From Streptomyces nigrescens (GTDB lineage: Bacteria > Actinomycetota > Actinomycetes > Streptomycetales > Streptomycetaceae), in the NCBI GenBank assembly GCA_024349765.1, contig AP026073.1:2418001-2482000 (forward strand): a stretch of DNA of 64,000 nucleotides, written 5' to 3'. The notes below the pieces were generated by a model, which was not told where the DNA came from, did no database searches, and was given only the letters and a program-made list of their open reading frames with translations. Shown here piece by piece: positions 17,962 through 25,736 of this stretch. The position numbers and the translations under genes are program-made. Within the stretch, counting starts at the first letter, position 1; each line of letters opens with the position of its first letter.

Positions 17962-18002
17962 GCACGAGGCCCCGTACGCGTGGTGCGTACGGGGCCTCGT
18001 GC
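17962..18002 (+). terminator. Strong hairpin terminator after etfBA
   Basis: A perfect 18-bp stem, GCACGAGGCCCCGTACGC at 17962-17979 with its complement at 17985-18002, encloses a 5-base loop. It lies 44 bases after etfA and 28 bases before the end of the convergent monooxygenase gene, so it probably stops transcription from both sides. Confidence 0.9.
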
Positions 18003-18029
18003 GTGCCGGGCCCAGCCGGGGCCGGGCCT

Positions 18030-18344
18030 TCAGGTGTTCGGCAGCCGGTCCTTGCCCAATTCCCCGGACGGCACCGGCTCGACGACGGCGACGTCCAGCG
18101 GCGCGGCGAGCGCCTCGGCGATCTCCGCGCCCAGCGCCGCGAGGGCCGGGCCGGCCGAGTGGGCGTCGAGGGACGCCTGGTCGGCCCAGTTCTCGATGAC
18201 GGTGACCCGGTCCTCGCCGGCGTGCACCGCGTAGAGCAGACAGCCCGGCTCGGCGTGCACGGCCGGGGTGTGCCGCCGGAACGCGGCGAGGACGTCCTCG
18301 CGGCGCCCTGGCTTGGTCCGGATGGTGGCGACGACGACGGGCAC
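18030..18344 (-). CDS. Antibiotic biosynthesis monooxygenase (ABM) domain protein, putative quinol monooxygenase
   Basis: A 104-residue single ABM domain (dimeric alpha-beta barrel). It opens with [39 protein letters not shown] and continues [22 protein letters not shown], matching the YgiN-like quinol monooxygenase and heme-degrading group. These act without cofactors on quinols or other electron-rich substrates. GTG at 18344 was chosen because AGGAGG sits four bases upstream; a longer in-frame start (18380) lacks this. The DinB gene follows upstream on the same strand. Confidence 0.85.
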   Translation of the reverse strand: MPVVVATIRTKPGRREDVLAAFRRHTPAVHAEPGCLLYAVHAGEDRVTVIENWADQASLDAHSAGPALAALGAEIAEALAAPLDVAVVEPVPSGELGKDRLPNT

Positions 18345-18411
18345 GGGGCCTCCTGGGGCGTGACGGACGGATGTGATCACCGGTGAGTGATCTTGAGGAG
18401 AATAATCCGCT

Positions 18412-18930
18412 TCAGTCGCCGGTCACCCCGTCGATCCGCTCGCGCAGCAGGTCCGCGTGGCCGTTGTGGCGCGCGTACTCCTCGATCATGTGGACGTAGA
18501 CCCAGCGCAGGTTGAGCCGGACGCCGCGCGGGGACGTGAAGGTCTCGTCCAGCCCGCGGTCCGCCACCGCCTTGTCGCAGGCCTCGGTCTCGGCGCGGAA
18601 GGCCGCGACGTCGGCCTCCGCGGCGGCCGGGTCGGCGTCGTCGAAGTCGGCGTCCGGATTCTCCTCGGTGATGTGCACGTCGGGGATCTGCTCGCCGAGG
18701 AAGCGCTGGCGGAACCAGGTGCGTTCGACGTCGGTCAGGTGGCGCACCAGGCCGAGCAGGGTGAGGGTGGACGGCGGGTTGGCCGCCTCGGCGAGCTGTT
18801 CGCCCGTGAGCCCGGTGCACTTGGCGAGGAGGGTGTCGCGATGGTGGTCGAGCCAGCCCTGCAGCATCTCCCGCTCGCCGGCCACGGTCGGGAAGTCTCT
18901 GCGCTGGATGGAGGGTGCGGTCCACGTCAT
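18412..18930 (-). CDS. DinB-family protein (DUF664-like)
   Basis: A 172-residue four-helix-bundle protein of the DinB/YfiT superfamily. The first helix MLQGWLDHHRDTLLAKCTGLTGEQLAEA, the central LLGLVRHLTDVERTWFRQRFLG and the C-terminal WVYVHMIEEYARHNGHADLLRERIDGVTGD carry the three His expected to bind a divalent metal (about His65, His147 and His155 by position). In actinomycetes such proteins are often mycothiol or bacillithiol-dependent transferases or hydrolases; the true reaction is unknown. The start at 18930 precedes the first conserved helix. Confidence 0.88.
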   Translation of the reverse strand: MTWTAPSIQRRDFPTVAGEREMLQGWLDHHRDTLLAKCTGLTGEQLAEAANPPSTLTLLGLVRHLTDVERTWFRQRFLGEQIPDVHITEENPDADFDDADPAAAEADVAAFRAETEACDKAVADRGLDETFTSPRGVRLNLRWVYVHMIEEYARHNGHADLLRERIDGVTGD

Positions 18931-19057
18931 GCCGCGAGTCTGGCGGCGATGCGCGGCGGGCGCCACGGGGTTTCGCGGGCCGGTGCCGGCGGCCGTGACC
19001 TGCGCCGCCTCCCGCGGCGGGGTGTTGACCTCGGCAATCTCCCCCGTTAACTTCGCT

Positions 19058-19086
19058 CTACGGATTGTAGATTCCATTAAGCGGAA
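19058..19086. promoter_or_regulatory. AT-rich control region with two dyads before the DUF6986 gene
   Basis: Two short inverted repeats sit back to back in an unusually AT-rich patch: CTACGGATTGTAG (19058-19070) and TTCCATTAAGCGGAA (19072-19086). They lie about 50-75 bases before the DUF6986 start and are good candidates for a regulator site overlapping the promoter. No regulator is adjacent. Confidence 0.5.
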
Positions 19087-19131
19087 AACGCCTGGCGACA
19101 GTATCGGGCGAAAGCACCGGGAGGGTAACGA

Positions 19132-20415
19132 ATGGGGCAGCAGGAGACCGTGGCGACGAGCCTCGCGGACACCGTACGCGAGGGGATCGGCGCCGCGCTC
19201 GCCCAGGTGGACGCGGATCTGGCCCGGCGCTACCCCGGTGACCCCGGCACCCGCCAGCCGGTGCACACGGTCTACGTCCCCGGCGACGTCTTCGCCGCCG
19301 ACACCCTGCGCTCCTGGGGTGACCAGGCACTCGCCGCCCTCGACGAGCACGCCCCCGACGCCGCCGCCCTCGCCGCCGTACTGGACCTCCCGGACGAGCT
19401 CGCCACCGACATCCACGCCCGGGTCCGCGCCAAGCTGACCCGCGAGCCCGTCGAGGACCTGCGGATCGACTTCGAGGACGGCTACGGCCCGCGCCCGGAC
19501 GCCGAGGAGGACGAGGCCGCGGCCCGCGCCGCGGCCCTGGTCGCGGCCGCCTACCGCGGGGGCACCGCCGCCCCGTACATGGGCATCCGGATGAAGTGCA
19601 TGGAGGCCGCCGTCCGGGACCGCGGCATCCGCACCCTCGACATCTTCCTCACCGGCCTGATGGCGGCCGGCGGACTGCCCGACGGCCTGGTGCTGACGCT
19701 CCCCAAGGTGACCTACGCCGAGCAGGTCACCGCCATGGTGCGACTGCTGGAGGCGTTCGAGAAGGCGCACGGCCTGGAGAGCGGCCGGATCGGCTTCGAG
19801 ATCCAGATCGAGACCACCCAGGCGATCCTGGGCGCCGACGGCCGGGCCACCGTCTCCCGGATGATCGAGGCCGCCGAGGGCCGCGCCACCTCCCTCCACT
19901 ACGGCACCTTCGACTACAGCGCCTCCTGTGGTGTCAGCGCCGCCTACCAGTCCCTCGACCACCCGGTGGCCGACCACGCCAAGGCCGTGATGCAGGTCGC
20001 CGCCGCGGGCACCGGGGTGCGGCTGTCCGACGGCTCGACGAACGTCCTGCCCGTCGGCCCGACGGCTCGGGTGCACGACGCCTGGCGGCTCCACCACGGC
20101 CTCGTACGCCGCTCGCTGGCCCGCGCGTACTACCAGGGCTGGGACATGCACCCGGCCCACCTTCCGACCCGTTACGCGGCCGTCTACGCCTTCTACCGCG
20201 AGGGCCTCGAACAGGCCGCGGCCCGGCTCGCGGCGTACGTGGCCAAGGCGGGCGGCGACGTCATGGACGAGCCCGCCACCGCCAAGGCCCTCAGCGGCTA
20301 CCTCCTCCGCGGCCTCGACTGCGGCGCCGTCGACACGGCCGAGGTCGCCCGCCTCACGGGCCTGACGCGCACGGACCTGGACTCGCTGGCGGGCCGGGTG
20401 GGGAAGGCGGGCTGA
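19132..20415 (+). CDS. DUF6986 / HpcH-HpaI-like aldolase superfamily protein
   Basis: A 427-residue TIM-barrel protein related to the HpcH/HpaI aldolase and citrate-lyase beta group, matching the actinobacterial family I recall as DUF6986. Key features: EDLRIDFEDGYGPRPDAEEDEAA, where the Asp/Glu are probable metal ligands; GIRMKCMEAAVRDRGIRTLDIFL; IGFEIQIETTQAIL, with the metal-binding Glu; and YGTFDYSASCGVSAAYQSLDHPVADHAK. It probably makes or cleaves a C-C bond next to a 2-oxo acid, as relatives do. ATG at 19132 follows GGGAGGGTAACG. Monocistronic; a control region with two dyads lies just upstream. Confidence 0.85.
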   Translation: MGQQETVATSLADTVREGIGAALAQVDADLARRYPGDPGTRQPVHTVYVPGDVFAADTLRSWGDQALAALDEHAPDAAALAAVLDLPDELATDIHARVRAKLTREPVEDLRIDFEDGYGPRPDAEEDEAAARAAALVAAAYRGGTAAPYMGIRMKCMEAAVRDRGIRTLDIFLTGLMAAGGLPDGLVLTLPKVTYAEQVTAMVRLLEAFEKAHGLESGRIGFEIQIETTQAILGADGRATVSRMIEAAEGRATSLHYGTFDYSASCGVSAAYQSLDHPVADHAKAVMQVAAAGTGVRLSDGSTNVLPVGPTARVHDAWRLHHGLVRRSLARAYYQGWDMHPAHLPTRYAAVYAFYREGLEQAAARLAAYVAKAGGDVMDEPATAKALSGYLLRGLDCGAVDTAEVARLTGLTRTDLDSLAGRVGKAG

Positions 20416-20451
20416 GGGGGGAGGGGGCGGGGCCCGGGGCGCGTCGTCGGG

Positions 20452-20657
20452 GGCACCGAACCTGCCTGTGGGCGTCGTGTGCTGCTGAACGCCTGTGCGC
20501 GTCCCCTGCCCTCGACTTCGCGCGTGCGCATCCGCCTGCCCTGGATTCGCCTGTGCGCGTCCCCTCGCTCCGCCATCGGATTCGCCGGTGGGTGTCGCCT
20601 GGCCCCGAATCCGCGCGTGCGCATTCCCGGGTCCCGAATTCGCCCGTGCGCATCCCC
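20452..20657. repeat. Degenerate tandem repeat, about seven units of about 29 bp
   Basis: Seven imperfect units follow one another; the cleanest share the pattern CTGGCCCCGAATTCGCC then CGTGCGCATCCC. Units run approximately 20452-20477, 20478-20505, 20506-20534, 20535-20563, 20564-20598 (longer, about 35 bases), 20599-20628 and 20629-20657. The array starts 36 bases after the DUF6986 stop. Confidence 0.75.
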
Positions 20658-20679
20658 CCACCCCCACCCCCGAACCCAC

Positions 20680-20724
20680 CCCCCGCCCCCTCCCCCGAAG
20701 GGGGAGAGGGGGAGGGGGCGGGGG
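20680..20724. terminator. G/C-tract hairpin, likely bidirectional terminator
   Basis: CCCCC-G-CCCCC-T-CCCCC (20680-20696) pairs perfectly over 17 bp with 20708-20724, leaving an 11-base loop. The purine arm plus loop contains four runs of five G and could instead form a G-quadruplex. It sits between two converging genes. Confidence 0.65.
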
Positions 20725-21192
20725 AGAGCGCGGAGCGTCCGCTTGCGCGGCCTCTGCCCCTGCTCGTGCTGCCCCTGCGCGCACTTCCCCTACACGCACT
20801 TCCCCTACGCGCGCCCCCGCGCGCGTCGCCGCTCGTACGGCCCGCCTCCTCGCTGGCTCCCCGCGCCCCCTCGCCGCTCCTGCTCACAGCCCGAAAGGCC
20901 CTCCTCCGCCCCGGCGTTGTCAGTGGCTCGTGCGAGCATGACGGTGCGTTGAGGAACGACCGGGACGACACGGCGGGAACGACCGCGGACGGAAGTGACC
21001 ACAGCGGGAGCAGCCACCGTGCCGCACCGCGGGGGAACGACCGCAGCGGAGCGAGCCGTGGGCAGGGAACGAGTGCAGCGGGGGAAGCTGATGAGGCGAG
21101 GGCGCGGGGCGGCCGCCGGACGGGTGGGGTGCTCGGGTGCCGGCCCCAGGGGGCCGGCACACCTGCCGTCACGCCTCGGCGGGGGTGGTCGA

Positions 21193-22233
21193 TCAGCCTT
21201 CCGCCGGGGGGATTTCGCCGGAGCCGCGGGGGATCAGGCGGGTCGGGATCTCCGTGTGGTGCGGTGGCTCGGTGATGCCGTCGAGGCGGCGGAAGAGCAG
21301 CGTGGCGGCCGTACGGCCCATCAGGGCCGGGTCCTGGGCGACGACCGTGACCGCCGGCCGTACGAGATCGGCGAGTTCGAAGTCGTCGAAGCCGACGAGC
21401 GCGACCGGCCGCGGCGATGCGCCGAGGACCCGCACGGCCGTGACCGTGACGCGGTTGTTGCCCGCGAAGAGCGCGGTGACCGGCTCCGGCGCGTCCAGCA
21501 TGGCCGTGGCGGCGGAGCGTACGCGCTCGGGGGCGGTGGAGCCGAGCGACACCCAGGAGTCGTCAACGGGCAGCCCCGCGGCGGCCATTGCGCTGCGATA
21601 GCCGCGCAGCCGCTCCCGCGCGGTGTGGATCCGCGGCTGGTCGCCGATGAAGCCGATCCGGCGGTGGCCGTGCGCGATGAGGTGGGCCACCGCGTCCCGC
21701 GCGCCGCCGAAGTTGTCGCAGAGCACCGCGTCCGCGTCGATCCGGCCCGCCGGGCGGTCGACGAACACGGTCGCTATCCCGGCCGTGATCTCCGGCTCCA
21801 GATAGCGGTGGTCGTCCCCGGCCGGGATGATGACCAGCCCGTCCACCCGCCGTGCGCACAGTGCCAGCACCAACTCCTGTTCGCGGGCGGGGTCTTCGGC
21901 GCTGGAGCCGTTGATCAGCAGCGCGCCGTGACTGCGGGCGACCTCTTCCACGGCGCGGCTGAGCGGGCCGTAGAAGGGGTCGGCGAGGTCCTCCAGGACG
22001 AGACCGATGCTGGCCGTGCGGCCCTTGCGCAGGATCCGCGCCGAGTCGTTGCGCCGGAAGCCCAGGGCCGTGATGGCTTCCTGGACGCGGCGTTCGGTGT
22101 CGGGGGTGACCCCCGCCTCGCCGTTGACCACGCGGGAGACCGTCTTGAGGCCGACCCCGGCGCGCGCTGCGACATCCTTCATCGTGGGACGGGTGCCATA
22201 GCGGCGGGACGTGCCCCGCGCGGTGTCGGTCAC
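21193..22233 (-). CDS. LacI-family transcriptional regulator
   Basis: A 346-residue repressor. The N-terminal HTH is PTMKDVAARAGVGLKTVSRVVNGEAGVTPDTERRVQEAITALGFRRNDSARILRKG, including the hinge helix. The periplasmic-binding-like sensor domain follows (SIGLVLEDLADPFYGPLSRAVEEVA, VDGLVIIPAGDD, GHRRIGFIGDQPRIHTARERLRGY, FAGNNRVTVTAV, VALVGFDDFELADLVRPAVTVVAQDPALMGRTAATLL). It probably senses a sugar or sugar derivative. GTG at 22233 is the proposed start, with AGGA nine bases upstream. A perfect LacI-type operator in the divergent region suggests it controls itself and the ROK gene. Confidence 0.93.
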   Translation of the reverse strand: MTDTARGTSRRYGTRPTMKDVAARAGVGLKTVSRVVNGEAGVTPDTERRVQEAITALGFRRNDSARILRKGRTASIGLVLEDLADPFYGPLSRAVEEVARSHGALLINGSSAEDPAREQELVLALCARRVDGLVIIPAGDDHRYLEPEITAGIATVFVDRPAGRIDADAVLCDNFGGARDAVAHLIAHGHRRIGFIGDQPRIHTARERLRGYRSAMAAAGLPVDDSWVSLGSTAPERVRSAATAMLDAPEPVTALFAGNNRVTVTAVRVLGASPRPVALVGFDDFELADLVRPAVTVVAQDPALMGRTAATLLFRRLDGITEPPHHTEIPTRLIPRGSGEIPPAEG

Positions 22234-22288
22234 GGTTCGCGGTCCTGTTTCTCTCGGCGCCTGGGTGTGGCGTCGAGCATAGCCTCTA

Positions 22289-22300
22289 GACAACGTTGTC
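22289..22300. promoter_or_regulatory. LacI-type operator between the LacI and ROK genes
   Basis: GACAACGTTGTC is a perfect 12-bp palindrome with the central CG typical of LacI-family operators. It is 56 bases before the LacI start and 76 bases before the ROK start, a fitting place for co-repression of both divergent genes. Confidence 0.75.
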
Positions 22301-22375
22301 AAACGAGGGAAGACTGGCGTTCTCACGCCGGGCCGGCAGCCCCGGCCCCCGGGCCCACCAGGAGATTCCACACCG

Positions 22376-23332
22376 ATGCAGACGGACCTCAGCGCAGCGC
22401 TGGACATTGGCGGTACGAAGATCGCCGGCGCTCTGGTGGACGGCCGCGGCAGACTGCTCGTACGGGCCGCCCGGCCCACCCCGGCCGACCAGGACGGGGC
22501 GACGGTGATGCGTGCGGTGGCCGAGGTGGTCGGCGAGCTGGCCGCGGCCCCTGACTGGGGCCGGGTGGCGGCGGTCGGCATCGGCAGCGCCGGCCCGGTG
22601 AACGCCCGGGCCGGCACGGTCAGCCCGGTCAACATCCCCGGCTGGCGCGACTTCCCGCTCGTCGCCGGCGTACGGGCACTCGTCGGCGGGCGCCCCGTCG
22701 TGCTGGTCGGTGACGGCGTCGCGATGACCGCGGCCGAACACTGGCAGGGCGCCGCGCGCGGCCACGCCAACGCGCTCTGCATGGTGGTCTCCACGGGAGT
22801 GGGCGGCGGACTGGTCCTCAACGGGCAGCTGCACCCCGGTCCCACGGGCAACGCCGGCCACATCGGCCACATCAGCGTCGACCTCGACGGCGACCCCTGC
22901 CCCTGCGGCGGCCGGGGCTGCGTCGAGCGGATCGCCAGCGGCCCCAACATCGCCCGCCGGGCCCTGGCCAACGGCTGGCGTCCGGGCCCCGACGGGGACA
23001 CCAGCGCCGCCGCCGTCGCCGCGTCCGCGCGGACGGGGGACGAGGTCGCCCTGCGCTCCTTCGAGCGAGCCGCGCAGGCGCTGGCCGCCGGGATCGCCGC
23101 CACCGCCACGCTCGTCGAGATCGACATCGCGGTCATCGGCGGGGGCGTCGCGGGCGCCGGAGACATCCTGTTCGCCCCCTTGCGCTCGGCCCTGCGGGAG
23201 TACGCGACGCTGTCGTTCGTCGCGGACCTGACCGTCGTACCTGCCCAAATGGGCACGGACGCCGGGGTGGTGGGCGCCGCCGCGGCCGCCGCGCAACAGT
23301 CCCGTCTCGATGCCTTCGCCGCCGCACCCTGA
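22376..23332 (+). CDS. ROK-family sugar kinase (glucokinase-like)
   Basis: A 318-residue ROK protein without an N-terminal HTH, therefore an enzyme, not a repressor. It has the ATP motif ALDIGGTKIAGALVDGRGR, the ROK signature GNAGHIGHISVDLDGDPCPCGGRGCVERIASGP with the zinc-binding His and CxCGxxGC cluster, and the phosphate-2 motif MVVSTGVGGGLVLNG. It should phosphorylate a hexose or amino sugar with ATP in the cytoplasm. ATG at 22376 follows CAGGAGATTCCACACCG. It is controlled with the divergent LacI gene through the shared operator. No transporter is adjacent, so the sugar is unknown. Confidence 0.92.
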   Translation: MQTDLSAALDIGGTKIAGALVDGRGRLLVRAARPTPADQDGATVMRAVAEVVGELAAAPDWGRVAAVGIGSAGPVNARAGTVSPVNIPGWRDFPLVAGVRALVGGRPVVLVGDGVAMTAAEHWQGAARGHANALCMVVSTGVGGGLVLNGQLHPGPTGNAGHIGHISVDLDGDPCPCGGRGCVERIASGPNIARRALANGWRPGPDGDTSAAAVAASARTGDEVALRSFERAAQALAAGIAATATLVEIDIAVIGGGVAGAGDILFAPLRSALREYATLSFVADLTVVPAQMGTDAGVVGAAAAAAQQSRLDAFAAAP

Positions 23333-23468
23333 CCTCACCACAGGCCCCCGCGCGCCCCTTAGTCTGGTGCCGACCGCGCCGGACGACGACGTGCCGGCGG
23401 CCGTGCGCCGGCATGCGTGAGGTGCCCGGCGTACGGAACGGACACGGGTACCGAGGGGATTGGCGACG

Positions 23469-25640
23469 GTGACATCGGGGGAGCGTGAGCAGCGCGGGCC
23501 GGACGAGGTACCAGGGGCGGGCGGGGCACAGGGGACGGAGGGGGCGAACGTCCCCGGGGAGCCCGGCGGAGCCCGGTCCCAGGACGCGGGTGACGCGGCC
23601 GGCGCGGCACCGGCCAGCCCGGCCGACAACCCGGCCGCCAGCCCGGCCGGCGGCGCCCCGGGTGCGCCCCGCGCCGCCGAGGCGAGCGGTCCCCGGCGCG
23701 GCACCGACGCCGATCTGACCGGACGGCTGCTCGGCGGCCGCTACCGCGTCAGCGACCGGATCGGCCGCGGTGGCATGGGCGTGGTCTGCCGGGCCGTGGA
23801 CGAGGTGCTGGGCCGCGAGGTCGCGGTCAAGGTGCTGCGCGCCTATACGGACGCCTCCGCGCCGGAGCTCGCCGATCTGCGCACCCGTATGCAGCGCGAG
23901 GCGCGCGCCGCGGCCCGGATCCGGCATTCCGGTGTGGTCACGGTCCACGACGTCATCGACGAGGACGGCCGGCCGGTCATCGTCATGGAGCTGGTGGACG
24001 GGCCGTCGCTGGACGACGCCCTGGAGGAGCGCGGTCCGCTCGACCCGCGGGAGATCGCCCGGATCGGTGCCCAGGTGATGGACGCGCTGGACGCCGCCCA
24101 CCAGGTCGGCGTGCTGCACCGCGATGTCAAGCCGGGCAATGTGCTGCTCGACCGCACCGGCCGGGTGGTGCTCACCGACTTCGGCATCGCCAGCATCGAG
24201 GCCCCGGGCGACGGCGCGTCCACGAACATCACCCGCAGCGGCGAACTCGTCGGCTCGCTCGACTACTTGCCCCCGGAGCGAGCACAGGGCCAGGCCCCCA
24301 CCCCCGCCTCCGACATCTGGTCGCTGGGCATGACGCTGTACGCGGCGGTCGAGGGCGGCGGCGCGCCGTTCCGCCGTACGTCGGTGTGGTCCACGCTCAC
24401 CGCGATCGTGACCGAGGCGCTGCCCGAGCCGCGCCGGGCCGGCCCGCTGACGCCCGTGCTGCACGCCCTGATGGCCAAGAACCCGGCCGACCGGCCGTCC
24501 GCCGCGGAGGCCCGGAGCATGCTGCGGGCGGTGGCCGAGGGACGGGACCCCGCGCCCGCCCCGGCGCCCGGCGCACCGCATCTGCCCACCGCGACCGATC
24601 TGCGGCCGCTCACCCCGCCGGCCCCGCCGCAGGAACTCCCGCCACCACCACAGCCCCAGGGACCGGCCCCGGGGCAAGGGCAGCACCCCCCGTCCCAGGC
24701 CCCGGGCCCCACCCAGGCGCACCCCCGCCCCCACGCCCCGGCCCCGCCCGCCGCCCAGCAGCCCGGCTTCTCCTACTCGGCCCCGGGTGCGGCCTTCGAC
24801 CCGCCCGGTGTGACGGCCGGCCCGTCCGTGGGCAGTACGGGCACCCACCCGTACCCGGCGAACTCCGGTGAACGGGACACCGAGCGGCTGCCCGCGCGGC
24901 GCCGCCGTCGGGTGGCGCTGGCCGTGGCGGCGGTGCTGGCGGTGCTCGCCGCCGGTGGCGGGGTGACGTACGCACTGGTCGGCGGCGGCCCGAGCGATGC
25001 GGTCGCGGACCGCGGCCGGCGGTCGCCGGATCCGGCGCCGACGCCCGGCGGACCGGGTGCGCCGAGTACGGCCACCGGCAAGGACGACGCCAAGGACAAG
25101 GGGAAGGCGCGGGACGCGGGGGCGGACGGCGGGGCGGGCGCGTCCTCGTCGGCGTCCGGCCGGCCCTCGGACGGTCCGACGTCCCGGGGAAAGGACTCCA
25201 AGCCCGGTGGAACGGGCGGGAGTTCGGGTGACGACGGGAGCGGCGGCACGGACGGCGGCCACGACGGCAGCGGTGGCGGAAGCGGTTCGGGCGGGACGCA
25301 CGGCGGGGCGTCCGGCGATGGTGACGCCGGAGGCGGCGGCGACCCGACCCCGGCGCCGACGTCCTGCGCGTCCGCCGGTGGCGGCAAGACCAACTGCGAC
25401 GTCTGGCGCACCGCGAATTCCTACACCGCGTCGTTCCAGCAGGTCGGCACGTTGAACATGGGCACCAACTACTTCTACTGCCAGGCGAAGCTGGGCCGTC
25501 GCGAGACCTACGGGAAGTGGACGAACGTCTGGTGGGCCAAGACGGACGACGACAGCGGCAACGCGGGGGTCTACGTCAGCGTCGTCTACCTCAAGGGCGG
25601 GGCGAACGACCAGCCCGTCCCCGGGTTGCCGGTCTGCTGA
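23469..25640 (+). CDS. Membrane serine/threonine protein kinase (PknB-like)
   Basis: A 723-residue kinase. Residues 1-85 are an Ala/Gly/Pro-rich N-terminal tail. The kinase domain runs from about 90 to 350 with glycine loop GRYRVSDRIGRGGMGVV, VAVKVL lysine, catalytic HRDVKPGNVLL (Asp219) and DFGIAS. A Pro/Gln linker of about 120 residues leads to one membrane helix (about 482-505), then a Gly/Ser/Asp-rich stalk and a roughly 75-residue outer domain with four Cys, starting PTSCASAGGGKTNCDVW and ending PGLPVC. No PASTA repeats are present. GTG 23469 is preferred over TTG 23460 because GAGGGG lies about ten bases before it. The outer domain resembles none I can name. Confidence 0.9.
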   Translation: MTSGEREQRGPDEVPGAGGAQGTEGANVPGEPGGARSQDAGDAAGAAPASPADNPAASPAGGAPGAPRAAEASGPRRGTDADLTGRLLGGRYRVSDRIGRGGMGVVCRAVDEVLGREVAVKVLRAYTDASAPELADLRTRMQREARAAARIRHSGVVTVHDVIDEDGRPVIVMELVDGPSLDDALEERGPLDPREIARIGAQVMDALDAAHQVGVLHRDVKPGNVLLDRTGRVVLTDFGIASIEAPGDGASTNITRSGELVGSLDYLPPERAQGQAPTPASDIWSLGMTLYAAVEGGGAPFRRTSVWSTLTAIVTEALPEPRRAGPLTPVLHALMAKNPADRPSAAEARSMLRAVAEGRDPAPAPAPGAPHLPTATDLRPLTPPAPPQELPPPPQPQGPAPGQGQHPPSQAPGPTQAHPRPHAPAPPAAQQPGFSYSAPGAAFDPPGVTAGPSVGSTGTHPYPANSGERDTERLPARRRRRVALAVAAVLAVLAAGGGVTYALVGGGPSDAVADRGRRSPDPAPTPGGPGAPSTATGKDDAKDKGKARDAGADGGAGASSSASGRPSDGPTSRGKDSKPGGTGGSSGDDGSGGTDGGHDGSGGGSGSGGTHGGASGDGDAGGGGDPTPAPTSCASAGGGKTNCDVWRTANSYTASFQQVGTLNMGTNYFYCQAKLGRRETYGKWTNVWWAKTDDDSGNAGVYVSVVYLKGGANDQPVPGLPVC

Positions 25641-25661
25641 CGGCCGTTCGCGGAGCGTGGA

Positions 25662-25705
25662 GGGCGGGCGGGGCCCGGTGGCGGAGCCCGGGAACCCGCC
25701 CGCCC
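25662..25705. terminator. Bidirectional hairpin between kinase and alpha-galactosidase
   Basis: GGGCGGGCGGG (25662-25672) pairs perfectly over 11 bp with 25695-25705, with an inner GCCCGG/CCGGGC-type pairing. It lies between the two converging stop codons. Confidence 0.65.
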
Positions 25706-25736
25706 GTGAGCGCCGGTCGGGCGCTCAACTGCCGCC

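Larger units (their letters stand above)
20416..21192. other. 777-base convergent gap made of repeats and G/C tracts
   Basis: Between the convergent DUF6986 and LacI genes no open frame looks like a real protein: all are Arg/Ala/Pro-rich and cross the repeats. The stretch contains a 29-bp degenerate tandem repeat (20452-20657), a C/G-tract hairpin (20680-20724), two near copies of CACTTCCCCTAC at about 20776-20811, and scattered GAACGACCG words (about 20950-21070). Confidence 0.75.

Noticed and set aside
20452-20657. Possible CRISPR array from regular spacing of about 29 bases
   Set aside because: Units adjoin with no spacer, are degenerate throughout, and no cas gene is in the window.
20354-21172. 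A 272-residue frame across the convergent gap
   Set aside because: It crosses tandem repeats and C/G tracts, has no domain, and starts without a ribosome site.
22376-23332. ROK protein as repressor
   Set aside because: It lacks the N-terminal HTH and has the full DIGGT and zinc motifs, so it is a kinase.
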